A DNA stretch of 5,925 bases. Source: an uncultured Oscillibacter sp. (GTDB lineage: Bacteria > Bacillota > Clostridia > Oscillospirales > Oscillospiraceae). The stretch's first letter is position 1. Every line of letters begins with the position of its first letter. The notes under the pieces are model-generated. The model searched no databases. It saw nothing but the letters and a program-made list of their open reading frames with translations, and was not told the origin of the DNA. Below are positions 1-5,046 of this stretch, piece by piece. The translations under genes were made by a program, and so were the position numbers. Location of the stretch: positions 1 through 5,925 of the forward strand of contig CAJUJW010000105.1 in the NCBI GenBank assembly GCA_910586735.1, given 5' to 3'.

Positions 1-160
1 AGCGGGCGCAGTCCTCGCCGCCAGGCGGGGACGGAGCAGAGCGGAATTTCTTCCGGCGAAATGAGGGGTGCATTGCACCAGCTATCGCTGGCCTCCAATT
101 CCCCCCGCCCGTCAGGGCGAGTACCACCCCCCCATCTCAGGGGAAAAGAGGCCCCCCGCA
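1..160. repeat. densely folded non-coding segment (possible structured RNA or interspersed repeat)
   Basis: No convincing gene lies here, but inverted repeats follow one another almost without gaps. GTCCTCGCC (11-19) pairs with GGCGGGGAC (24-32) around a GCCA loop, with one G-U pair. ATTTC (46-50) pairs with GAAAT (58-62). GGTGCA (67-72) pairs with TGCACC (74-79), and CCAGC (78-82) with GCTGG (87-91). GAGG (63-66) can pair with CCTC (92-95) and enclose the previous two. CGCCC (106-110) pairs with GGGCG (115-119), and CCCC (130-133) with GGGG (140-143). The segment is cut by the window edge, so its true start is unknown. It could be a small RNA, a 3' structure of an upstream gene, or one copy of a dispersed GC-rich repeat; the sequence alone does not decide strand or type. 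Confidence 0.4.
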
Positions 161-165
161 CGGAC

Positions 166-194
166 TTGACACCCGTCCCACAAGGGACTATACT
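166..194 (+). promoter_or_regulatory. sigma-A promoter of the 196-residue protein gene
   Basis: A perfect -35 box TTGACA (166-171) is followed after exactly 17 bp by TATACT (189-194). Transcription should begin near 201, giving a leader of about 50 nt before the ATG at 251. The spacer is almost entirely filled by the perfect dyad GTCCC-ACAA-GGGAC (175-188), which makes this promoter likely to be controlled. Confidence 0.8.
175..188. promoter_or_regulatory. perfect dyad in the promoter spacer, candidate operator
   Basis: GTCCC (175-179) and GGGAC (184-188) are exact reverse complements separated by ACAA. The dyad sits between the -35 and -10 boxes and touches the -10 box. A protein bound here would block RNA polymerase, or could twist the spacer as MerR-type regulators do, although those usually act on spacers of 19-20 bp and this one is 17. 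The regulator is not identified. Confidence 0.45.
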
Positions 195-250
195 AATAGT
201 ACAAATCTTTAGGCCGTGAAGGGAGTCGGGCCGACAAGGAGGGATATCAC

Positions 251-841
251 ATGGAAGTGAGCGTACACGCCTACGGCGGCAGCCCCGCCCAACAGACGCG
301 TTCCAAACGCCCGGCCGGAAAGACGGCCAACGGATTTTTGGAAAATGTGATCAGAACCCAAGCCTCCCAGGGCGGCCTGGACGGAGTCTACAGCCGCCTG
401 TCCCCCGCCTCCCAAAAGGCCCTGGAGGGCCTGAAAGCGGGCCGAAGCGACATGACCAGGGACCAGTGGACCGCCCTGTGCCGGGAGCTGAAGGACTTGG
501 GGGCCATCACCCAGGCGGAGTTCGACTACACCGGCACGGAGTTCCGCCTGCACCCCGTCTTCACCGACAGCCATGGCAACGTCACCTGTCCGGGGGCCCG
601 GGAGTCCTTCGACCTGCTGACGGGCCGGGGCGTCCTGCTCCAAAACGAGTCCGCCGCCTGGAAGGGGGACCCGCTGGCGTACCTGGACGCGTGGGCCAAG
701 ACCTTTGAGCGGTGGAAGGGCCAGTACGCCGGGGAGCGCTGGCCGGACGGGGAGAAGAAGTATGAGGACCTCTCTCCCCTCGACAGGCGGATTGACGCCT
801 TCCAGAAGGTGGCAGAACTGCTCAGAGGCCTGACAGCCTGA
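251..841 (+). CDS. uncharacterised soluble protein, 196 residues
   Basis: I do not recognise a family. The ATG at 251 is preceded by AAGGAGGG (236-243) at 7 nt and by a near-consensus promoter, so the start and the reality of the gene are well supported. The N-terminal 28 residues are polar and probably flexible (basic, Ala/Gly-rich). Residues 30-90 look mainly helical: LSPASQKALEGLK (50-62) and MTRDQWTALCRELKDLGAIT (68-87). A more beta-like stretch with FRLHPVFTDSHGNVTC (98-113) follows, then a Trp-rich charged helical tail (136-196). No signal peptide or membrane segment is visible, so it is expected in the cytoplasm. There are two cysteines (77 and 113), too far apart for an obvious metal site. 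It is monocistronic, with a terminator 15 bp after the stop. Function unknown; no claim made. Confidence 0.8.
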   Translation: MEVSVHAYGGSPAQQTRSKRPAGKTANGFLENVIRTQASQGGLDGVYSRLSPASQKALEGLKAGRSDMTRDQWTALCRELKDLGAITQAEFDYTGTEFRLHPVFTDSHGNVTCPGARESFDLLTGRGVLLQNESAAWKGDPLAYLDAWAKTFERWKGQYAGERWPDGEKKYEDLSPLDRRIDAFQKVAELLRGLTA

Positions 842-855
842 TAAAGAGGAACATC

Positions 856-887
856 AAAGGCGGACCGCTTGCGCGGCCCGCCTTTTT
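856..887 (+). terminator. intrinsic terminator after the 196-residue protein gene
   Basis: AAAGGCGG (856-863) pairs with CCGCCTTT (878-885), and CCGC (865-868) with GCGG (873-876) inside it, around a TTGC loop with one mismatch (A864/C877). A run of five T (883-887) follows on the + strand. On the - strand the hairpin is followed by only three T, so it may act weakly for the converging glnS, whose stop is about 30 bp away. Confidence 0.85.
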
Positions 888-916
888 ACGGTTCTATAAA
901 GGGATAAAGAGCCCGG

Positions 917-2605
917 TCACTTCTTAAAGCTGTCCTTCAAGCTGACGCTTCGGTTGAACACCAGGTGTCCCGGCGCGCTGTCCTTGCTGTCCAGGCAGAA
1001 GTACCCCTGCCGCAGGAACTGGAAGTTCGCCGGGGCCTTCGCCTCCGCCAGGGAGGTCTCCACCTTGCAGCCCGTCAGCACCTCCAGAGAGGTGGAGTTC
1101 AGGCAGTCGATGAAATCCTTGTCGGCGGCGTCGGGGTCCGGGTCGGTGAAGAGGTCGCTGTACAGCCGGACCTCCGCCTCGGCGGCGGTGGCGGCGTCCA
1201 CCCAGTGGATGGTGGCGCCCTTGACCTTCCGGCCGTCGGCGGGGTCGCCGCCCCGGCTCTCGGAGTCGTACTCGCAGAGAATTTCCGTCACCTTCCCCGC
1301 CTCGTCCTTCACGCAGCCGGTGCAGCGGATGAGGTAGGCCCCCTTGAGGCGGCACTCCGGGCCGCCGGGGTAGAGGCGCTTGTACTTGGGCACGGGGGCC
1401 TCCAGGAAGTCGTCGGCCTCCACCCAGAGGGTGCGGGAGAAGGGGACCTCACGGGTTCCGGCGGCGGGGTCCACGGGGTTGTTTTCCACGGTGACGGTCT
1501 CGGTTTTGCCCTCGGGGTAGTTGACGATGGTCAGCTTCACGGGCCGGAGAACCGCCATGACCCGTTCCGCCGTGGCGTTCAGGTCCTCCCGGAGACAGTG
1601 CTCCAGGAAGCTGTACTCCACCACGTTGGCGGACTTGGCCACGCCGATGCGCTCGCAGAAATTGCGGATGGACCGGGGGGTGTAGCCCCGGCGGCGGAGG
1701 CCGCAGAGCGTGGGCATCCGGGGGTCGTCCCAGCCGGAGACCCGGCCCTCCTCCACCAGGCGGCGGAGCTTTCGCTTGCTCATGACCGTGTGGTCGATGC
1801 CAAGCCGGGCGAACTCAATCTGCCGGGGTTTGGCGGGCAGGTCACAGTGCTCCACCACCCAGTTGTACAGGGGACGGTGGGCCTCAAACTCCAACGAGCA
1901 GAGGGAGTGAGTAATGCCCTCCAGGGCGTCCTGGATGGGGTGGGCGAAGTCGTACATGGGGTAGATGCACCACTTGTTCCCGTGGCGGTGGTGGGGCAGG
2001 TGGTTGATCCGGTAGAGCACCGGGTCCCGCATGTTGAAGTTGCCGCTGGCCAGGTCGATCTTGGCCCGCAGGGTCATGGCCCCGTCGGGGAACTCCCCGG
2101 CCCGCATCCGGCGGAAGAGGTCCAGGCTCTCCTCAATGGGCCGGTCCCGCCAGGGGCTCCGGGCGGGCACGCCCACGCCGCCCCGGTACTCCCGGAACTC
2201 CTCCGGGGTCAGCTGGCACACGTAGGCCAGGCCCTTTTGAATCAGCAGCTCCGCCTGGCGGTAGTCCTCCTCAAAGTAGTCGGACCCGTAGAAGAAGCGG
2301 TCCCCCCAGTCGAAGCCCAGCCAGTGGATGTCCTCCTTGATGGCCTCCACAAATTCCTCGTCCTCCTTGGTGGGATTGGTGTCGTCCATGCGGAGGTTGC
2401 AGAGCCCGCCGTATTTTTCGGCGGTGCCGAAGTCGATGGTCAGGGCCTTGCAGTGGCCGATGTGAAGGTAGCCGTTGGGTTCCGGGGGAAAACGGGTGTG
2501 GACCGTCATGCCGGCGTACTGCCCGCCGGGGGCGATGTCCTCCTCGATGAACGCGTGGATGAAGTTCCGGCTTTCCAGTTCCGGCGCTTTGATTTCGTCC
2601 GCCAT
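917..2605 (-). CDS. glnS: glutamine--tRNA ligase (GlnRS)
   Basis: This class I aminoacyl-tRNA synthetase attaches glutamine to tRNA-Gln using ATP, in the cytoplasm (EC 6.1.1.18). The 562 residues match the usual GlnRS length (554 in E. coli). The ATP-site HIGH motif lies in PEPNGYLHIGH (41-51), and the KMSKS equivalent is VMSKRKL (274-280). PEPNG rather than PSPTG, and MSK rather than KLSKR, separate it from glutamyl-tRNA synthetases. Catalytic-core signatures such as LRMDDTNP (71-78) and YPMYDFAHPIQDALEGITHSL (215-235) are intact. The last 220 or so residues form the beta-barrel anticodon-binding region. I place the start at 2605 because GGGAGG (2614-2619) lies 8 nt upstream and the N-terminus then matches known GlnRS. 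A longer in-frame opening up to 2896 would run through the promoter. The gene is convergent with the 196-residue protein gene and divergent from the XRE gene, so it is probably transcribed alone. Confidence 0.97.
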   Translation of the reverse strand: MADEIKAPELESRNFIHAFIEEDIAPGGQYAGMTVHTRFPPEPNGYLHIGHCKALTIDFGTAEKYGGLCNLRMDDTNPTKEDEEFVEAIKEDIHWLGFDWGDRFFYGSDYFEEDYRQAELLIQKGLAYVCQLTPEEFREYRGGVGVPARSPWRDRPIEESLDLFRRMRAGEFPDGAMTLRAKIDLASGNFNMRDPVLYRINHLPHHRHGNKWCIYPMYDFAHPIQDALEGITHSLCSLEFEAHRPLYNWVVEHCDLPAKPRQIEFARLGIDHTVMSKRKLRRLVEEGRVSGWDDPRMPTLCGLRRRGYTPRSIRNFCERIGVAKSANVVEYSFLEHCLREDLNATAERVMAVLRPVKLTIVNYPEGKTETVTVENNPVDPAAGTREVPFSRTLWVEADDFLEAPVPKYKRLYPGGPECRLKGAYLIRCTGCVKDEAGKVTEILCEYDSESRGGDPADGRKVKGATIHWVDAATAAEAEVRLYSDLFTDPDPDAADKDFIDCLNSTSLEVLTGCKVETSLAEAKAPANFQFLRQGYFCLDSKDSAPGHLVFNRSVSLKDSFKK

Positions 2606-2628
2606 AGCGAAAACCTCCCATAGTAATG

Positions 2629-2643
2629 TAAAATGACATTTTA
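2629..2643. promoter_or_regulatory. dyad over the glnS transcription start, candidate operator
   Basis: TAAAATG (2629-2635) and CATTTTA (2637-2643) are exact reverse complements around A2636. The site begins at the edge of the -10 box and covers the predicted +1, the position of a simple repressor. It does not fit the GlnR pattern TGTnAn7TnACA, so no regulator is named. AT-rich sequence raises the chance of accidental symmetry. Confidence 0.35.
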
Positions 2644-2671
2644 TTATACAGAGTTGGGGGCGGAATTGCAA
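2643..2671 (-). promoter_or_regulatory. glnS promoter
   Basis: Read on the - strand, TTGCAA (2671-2666) and TATAAT (2648-2643) are separated by exactly 17 bp. Transcription would start near 2636, giving a leader of about 31 nt, too short for a T-box riboswitch. A dyad, TAAAATG-A-CATTTTA, overlaps the expected start point. Confidence 0.75.
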
Positions 2672-2726
2672 GGGGAACTTTTTTGAAGGGAGCGTTCCTT
2701 CACGCGGTTTTTCCGGGGGGATTGGG

Positions 2727-2758
2727 GGCCCCGTAGGGGCCGCCGCCCTCGGCGGCCC
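2727..2758. repeat. GC-rich double dyad, possible dispersed palindromic repeat
   Basis: Two mutually exclusive hairpins overlap. GGCCCC (2727-2732) pairs with GGGGCC (2736-2741) around GTA. GGGCCGCCG (2737-2745) pairs with CGGCGGCCC (2750-2758) around CCCT. There is no T tract on either side, so it is not a standard terminator. The form (CGTAGGGGC followed by a G/C palindrome) resembles short palindromic intergenic repeats that I recall as common in high-GC gut clostridia; that resemblance is from memory and untested. Confidence 0.45.
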
Positions 2759-2775
2759 GCTCCTCCAGGTCCTGC

Positions 2776-2804
2776 TTGTGTTCATCGGGAAGGTGGTATA
2801 TGAT
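2776..2804 (+). promoter_or_regulatory. probable promoter of the XRE / small membrane protein operon
   Basis: TTGTGT (2776-2781) and TATGAT (2799-2804) are separated by 17 bp. Both boxes depart from consensus, so the promoter is likely weak or controlled. The start would be near 2811, giving a leader of about 107 nt that contains a long palindrome. Confidence 0.5.
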
Positions 2805-2830
2805 ACAAGAAACAGGGAATTTTCAAGATA

Positions 2831-2866
2831 CGCAACCGCCGGTTGCGGAAGTTCCAAGGGCGGTTG
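2831..2866 (+). promoter_or_regulatory. 17-bp palindrome plus alternative pairing partner in the XRE leader
   Basis: CGCAACCG (2831-2838) and CGGTTGCG (2840-2847) are perfect reverse complements around C2839. The left arm can pair instead with a second downstream copy: CAACCGCC (2833-2840) with GGCGGTTG (2859-2866). The half-site CGGTTG thus occurs twice directly and once inverted. As DNA this could be an autoregulatory operator for the XRE protein; as RNA it gives two competing hairpins ahead of the ribosome binding site at 2903-2909. Confidence 0.45.
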
Positions 2867-2917
2867 ATAGCATGCCGCGGGAAACTGCGGTATCATTTCG
2901 TCAAGGAGGCAAAGCGG

Positions 2918-3373
2918 ATGTTGTCTGAAAAAATATATACGCTCAGGCGAAAAAGCGGGCTGTCGCAGGAACAGCTCGCGGAGAAAATCGGCGTTTCAAG
3001 GCAGGCGATTTCAAAGTGGGAAGGAGGCTTGTCGACCCCGGAACTGGATAAGCTCAAGGCCCTGAGCGCCTTTTTCCAAATCTCAATCGACGAACTCACA
3101 GGCGAACAGGAAGCAATCGGTTTCTCCGCCGGGGCGGAACAAAAGCCGCCCGCCGGAAACGAAGGGGGCGCAAGCTGCAAAATTGGCGTGGCCCTGTGCC
3201 TGGTTGGCGCGGCCGGCCTGATCCTGTTTGGAGTCTTCATGTTGATTTGGCCCTCTTCCGCTGAACGGCTGGAAGAGTCCTCTGTGATTACGCTGAACGG
3301 CACGGGGATACTCATGGCCCTGTTCCTGGCGCTTATGGGAATCGGCGTCGTTCTGGTCCTCAAAAAGAAGTGA
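2918..3373 (+). CDS. XRE-family DNA-binding protein with two C-terminal membrane helices
   Basis: This is a 151-residue predicted transcription regulator anchored in the membrane. Residues 5-61 form a Cro/CI-type helix-turn-helix domain; LSQEQLAEKIGVSRQAISKW (15-34) covers the two DNA-contacting helices, and the domain ends in the common ISIDELTG (55-62). A polar Gly/Ala/Pro-rich linker (63-87) follows, then membrane helix 1 (89-111), a short outside loop (112-128), membrane helix 2 (129-148) and a Lys3 tail that should stay inside. I chose the ATG at 2918 because AAGGAGG (2903-2909) lies 8 nt upstream. An upstream in-frame ATG at 2843 would add 25 residues, but it lies inside the palindrome and has no such site. 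It is probably autoregulated and co-transcribed with the next gene, 19 bp downstream. Its signal and targets are unknown. Its base composition is visibly less GC-rich than that of the flanking metabolic genes. Confidence 0.88.
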   Translation: MLSEKIYTLRRKSGLSQEQLAEKIGVSRQAISKWEGGLSTPELDKLKALSAFFQISIDELTGEQEAIGFSAGAEQKPPAGNEGGASCKIGVALCLVGAAGLILFGVFMLIWPSSAERLEESSVITLNGTGILMALFLALMGIGVVLVLKKK

Positions 3374-3392
3374 ACCCGGGAGGTTTTGTCTG

Positions 3393-3629
3393 ATGAAAAC
3401 ACACAGGTATCTGTCTTATGTCTTCATGGCGCTTGCCGTTTTGCTGTCGAATGTCATGTGCGCCGTGGTCTCCTACAATTACTGCGACATGCAGTGGGGA
3501 ATCCGGTATGGGGGATACAGCGCCCCGGCAAATGTGGCGTTCCTATCCGCCGTGCCCTACGCGGCTGGAATCGCGGTTTGCGCGGGCCTGGCCTGGCTGT
3601 TCCATCGGAGGAGCCGGGAAATTTCATGA
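3393..3629 (+). CDS. small two-helix membrane protein, 78 residues
   Basis: I do not recognise a named family. The ATG at 3393 has GGGAGG (3378-3383) 9 nt upstream and starts 19 bp after the XRE stop codon, so the two genes almost certainly share a transcript. Two hydrophobic helices are visible, at about 6-28 and 46-70. They are joined by a loop rich in aromatic and polar residues, YNYCDMQWGIRYGGY (28-42), which may be the functional part. A basic tail, HRRSR (71-75), should face the cytoplasm, as should the basic N-terminus (KTHR, 2-5), giving an in-in topology. The partner regulator is also membrane-anchored, so this protein could sense a signal for it, hold it at the membrane, or be its regulated product. 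These are inferences from position only. Confidence 0.78.
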   Translation: MKTHRYLSYVFMALAVLLSNVMCAVVSYNYCDMQWGIRYGGYSAPANVAFLSAVPYAAGIAVCAGLAWLFHRRSREIS

Positions 3630-3638
3630 CATCATAAA

Positions 3639-3666
3639 AGGGGCTGTTTCCTCTGAAACAGCCCCT
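3639..3666 (-). terminator. intrinsic terminator shared by converging genes, stronger on the - strand
   Basis: AGGGGCTGTTTC (3639-3650) and GAAACAGCCCCT (3655-3666) form a perfect 12-bp stem with a CTCT loop. On the - strand the stem runs straight into TTTT, so it fits the end of the lyase transcript, whose stop codon is at 3749. On the + strand it lies 10 bp after the small membrane protein gene, but only scattered T follow (CTTCG), so termination there is probably weaker. Confidence 0.85.
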
Positions 3667-3675
3667 CTTCGCGTC

Positions 3676-3726
3676 CGGGAACCAGCCTTCCGGCGGAGGC
3701 TTGCCGCCCAGGCGGCCCGGTTCCCG
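3676..3726. repeat. three-way-junction inverted repeat between converging genes
   Basis: An outer perfect stem, CGGGAACC (3676-3683) with GGTTCCCG (3719-3726), encloses two adjacent hairpins. One is AGCCTTC (3684-3690) with GGAGGCT (3695-3701), loop CGGC, one G-U pair. The other is GCCGCC (3703-3708) with GGCGGC (3711-3716). Nearly every base is paired. It lies 22 bp after the lyase stop codon and before the terminator at 3639-3666, so it would be part of the 3' end of the lyase mRNA. It could be a stabilising 3' structure, a small RNA, or one copy of a dispersed repeat. Confidence 0.55.
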
Positions 3727-3748
3727 ATACATTATTATATATATCCAA

Positions 3749-4963
3749 TCAGACCGTGGCGAACTCGCCGTCCCAGAGCACCTTGCGGAACTTCAGGGGG
3801 TCGGTGTTGCCCTCGGTGGAGAACATCAGCACCTGGCTGTAGCGGTCCAGGCCCACGGCCTCCCGGAGGTCCTTGTACTCGTCGGTCTCCATGATGGCGG
3901 CGATAAGGCCCATGCCCACCGCGCCGCTTTCGCCGGAGATGACCACCGGGTCCCCCTTCACGGGCACGCCCAGCATCCGCATGCCCCGGGCGCTGACCCA
4001 GTCGGGGCAGGAGACGAAGGCGGTGACGTGGTTGCGGAGGATGTCCCAGGAGATGGTGTTGGGCTCGCCGCAGGCCAAGCCCGCCATGATGGTCTTCAAA
4101 TCGCCGTCCACCACACGGGGTTTGCCGTCCCCGGCCAGGGCGCCCTGGTAGAGGCAGTCCGCCGCCTGGGCCTCCATGACGATGAACTTGGGGGGATCGT
4201 TGGGGAACAGGTTGGTGAAGTAGCCCACCACGGCCCCCGCCAGGCTGCCCACGCCCGCCTGGACGAAGACATGGGTGGGGCGGTTCACGCCGATCTGGCG
4301 GAGCTGCTCCCCGGCCTCCCCGGCCATGGTGCCGTAGCCCTGCATGATCCAGGAGGGGATCTCCTCATAGCCGTCCCAGGCGGTGTCCTGGACAATGACG
4401 CCGTGTTCCGTCCGGGCGGCCTCGGCGGCGGCCATGCGGACGCAGTCGTCGTAGTTGACCTCCTCGATGGTCACCTGGGCCCCCTCTTTCGCGATGTTGT
4501 CAAACCGGGGCTGGCTGCTGCCCTTGGGCATGTGGACCACGGCCTTCTGGCCCAGCTTGTTGGCCGCCCAGGCCACGCCCCGGCCGTGGTTGCCGTCGGT
4601 GGCGGTGAAGAAGGTGGCCTGGCCGAATTCCCGGCGGAAAGCCTCGCTGGTCAGGTAGTCATAGGTCATCTCGGACACGTCCCGGCCCATCTCCTTGGCG
4701 ATGTACCGGCCCATGGCGAAGGAGCCCCCCAGCACCTTGAAGGCGTTGAGGCCGAAGCGGTGAGCCTCATTTTTCACATACAGCCCGCCCAGCCCCAGAT
4801 ACCTGGCCATGCCGTCCAGCTGGGCCAGGGGGGTGATGGAATACTGGGGGAAGCTGCTGTGGAAAAAGCGGGCTTTCGCCACGTTGGACAACGACATAAT
4901 GGGGAGCTGGCTGTCCTCGCTCTTGGGCATGCGGTTCAGGGTCCACTTGATGGCTTCTTTCAT
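3749..4963 (-). CDS. ygeX: diaminopropionate ammonia-lyase
   Basis: This PLP enzyme (EC 4.3.1.15, also called dpaL) converts 2,3-diaminopropionate to pyruvate and two ammonia in the cytoplasm. It has 404 residues; E. coli YgeX has 398. The cofactor lysine is K76 in RFGLNAFKVLGGSFA (69-83). TATDGNHGRGVAWAA (120-134) and VVQD-like VQDTAWDGY (191-199) carry the two aspartates, D123 and D193, that match the catalytic pair known in enteric homologues. The phosphate-binding loop is QAGVGSLAGA (235-244). MAGLACGEPN (293-302) and ISGESGAVG (342-350) are further family signatures. These separate it from threonine dehydratases of the same fold. The ATG at 4963 is chosen because GGAGG (4970-4974) lies 6 nt upstream; an in-frame opening to 5020 would overlap the promoter. 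It is transcribed alone, divergent from hbd, with a terminator at 3639-3666. It probably supports use of amino acids as carbon, nitrogen and energy source. Confidence 0.95.
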   Translation of the reverse strand: MKEAIKWTLNRMPKSEDSQLPIMSLSNVAKARFFHSSFPQYSITPLAQLDGMARYLGLGGLYVKNEAHRFGLNAFKVLGGSFAMGRYIAKEMGRDVSEMTYDYLTSEAFRREFGQATFFTATDGNHGRGVAWAANKLGQKAVVHMPKGSSQPRFDNIAKEGAQVTIEEVNYDDCVRMAAAEAARTEHGVIVQDTAWDGYEEIPSWIMQGYGTMAGEAGEQLRQIGVNRPTHVFVQAGVGSLAGAVVGYFTNLFPNDPPKFIVMEAQAADCLYQGALAGDGKPRVVDGDLKTIMAGLACGEPNTISWDILRNHVTAFVSCPDWVSARGMRMLGVPVKGDPVVISGESGAVGMGLIAAIMETDEYKDLREAVGLDRYSQVLMFSTEGNTDPLKFRKVLWDGEFATV

Positions 4964-5000
4964 GGTGCGCCTCCAAATATATAATAGATAGAGAAAAAAA

Positions 5001-5041
5001 TTTTCAGGTGATGTTCTCATGATAGCACAGAAACCTGAAAA
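5001..5041. promoter_or_regulatory. 9-bp inverted repeat bracketing the lyase -10 box, candidate operator pair
   Basis: TTTTCAGGT (5001-5009) and ACCTGAAAA (5033-5041) are exact reverse complements with their centres 32 bp apart, about three helical turns. One arm lies just downstream of the expected start point, and the other fills the promoter spacer up to the -35 box. A regulator binding both arms on one DNA face would cover the promoter. In RNA only the downstream arm would be transcribed, so this is a DNA-level signal. Confidence 0.45.
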
Positions 5042-5046
5042 AGCAA
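5019..5046 (-). promoter_or_regulatory. diaminopropionate ammonia-lyase promoter, extended -10 type
   Basis: On the - strand, TTGCTT (5046-5041) is followed after 16 bp by TATCAT (5024-5019), with a TG one base before the -10 box as in extended -10 promoters. Transcription would start near 5012, about 49 nt before the ATG. The promoter is flanked by the arms of a 9-bp inverted repeat. Confidence 0.6.

Larger units (their letters stand above)
2606..2917. other. divergent intergenic region between glnS and the XRE operon
   Basis: These 312 bp hold the glnS ribosome binding site, start-site dyad and promoter (2614-2671), and a dyad TGAAGG-n7-CCTTCA (2684-2702) just beyond the glnS -35 box. A GC-rich double hairpin follows (2727-2758). 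Next comes a short stretch that reads like degraded coding sequence on the - strand (about 2700-2800), and finally the promoter and 107-nt leader of the XRE operon (2776-2917). I see no intact gene in it. Each element is listed separately where it can be supported. Confidence 0.7.

Noticed and set aside
1..219. Open + frame running from the window edge to a stop at 217
   Set aside because: Proline- and arginine-rich translation, no ribosome binding site for the ATG at 61, and it runs through a strong promoter; more likely non-coding.
209..643. Minus-strand open frame opposite the 196-residue protein gene
   Set aside because: No ribosome binding site or promoter, Gly/Val-biased shadow composition; the + strand gene has promoter, RBS and terminator.
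965..2623. Long + strand open frame of 552 codons opposite glnS
   Set aside because: Its Val/Gly/His/Leu-rich translation is the typical antisense shadow of a GC-rich gene, and glnS on the other strand is unmistakable.
2606..2636. T-box riboswitch in front of glnS
   Set aside because: The predicted leader is only about 31 nt and contains no T-box antiterminator sequence.
2606..2896. N-terminal extension of the glnS frame to an ATG at 2896
   Set aside because: The extra residues have no GlnRS similarity, cross the promoter and the divergent gene's start, and the ATG at 2605 has a well-placed GGGAGG site.
2843..2917. Earlier ATG of the XRE gene
   Set aside because: It lies inside the palindrome, has no ribosome binding site, and adds 25 residues before a normal HTH N-terminus.
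3701..4984. Long + strand open frame of 427 codons opposite the lyase
   Set aside because: Antisense shadow with the same biased composition; the lyase has all family motifs.
4964..5020. N-terminal extension of the lyase frame to an ATG at 5020
   Set aside because: The ATG overlaps the -10 box, so it could not be in the transcript, while the ATG at 4963 has GGAGG at 6 nt.
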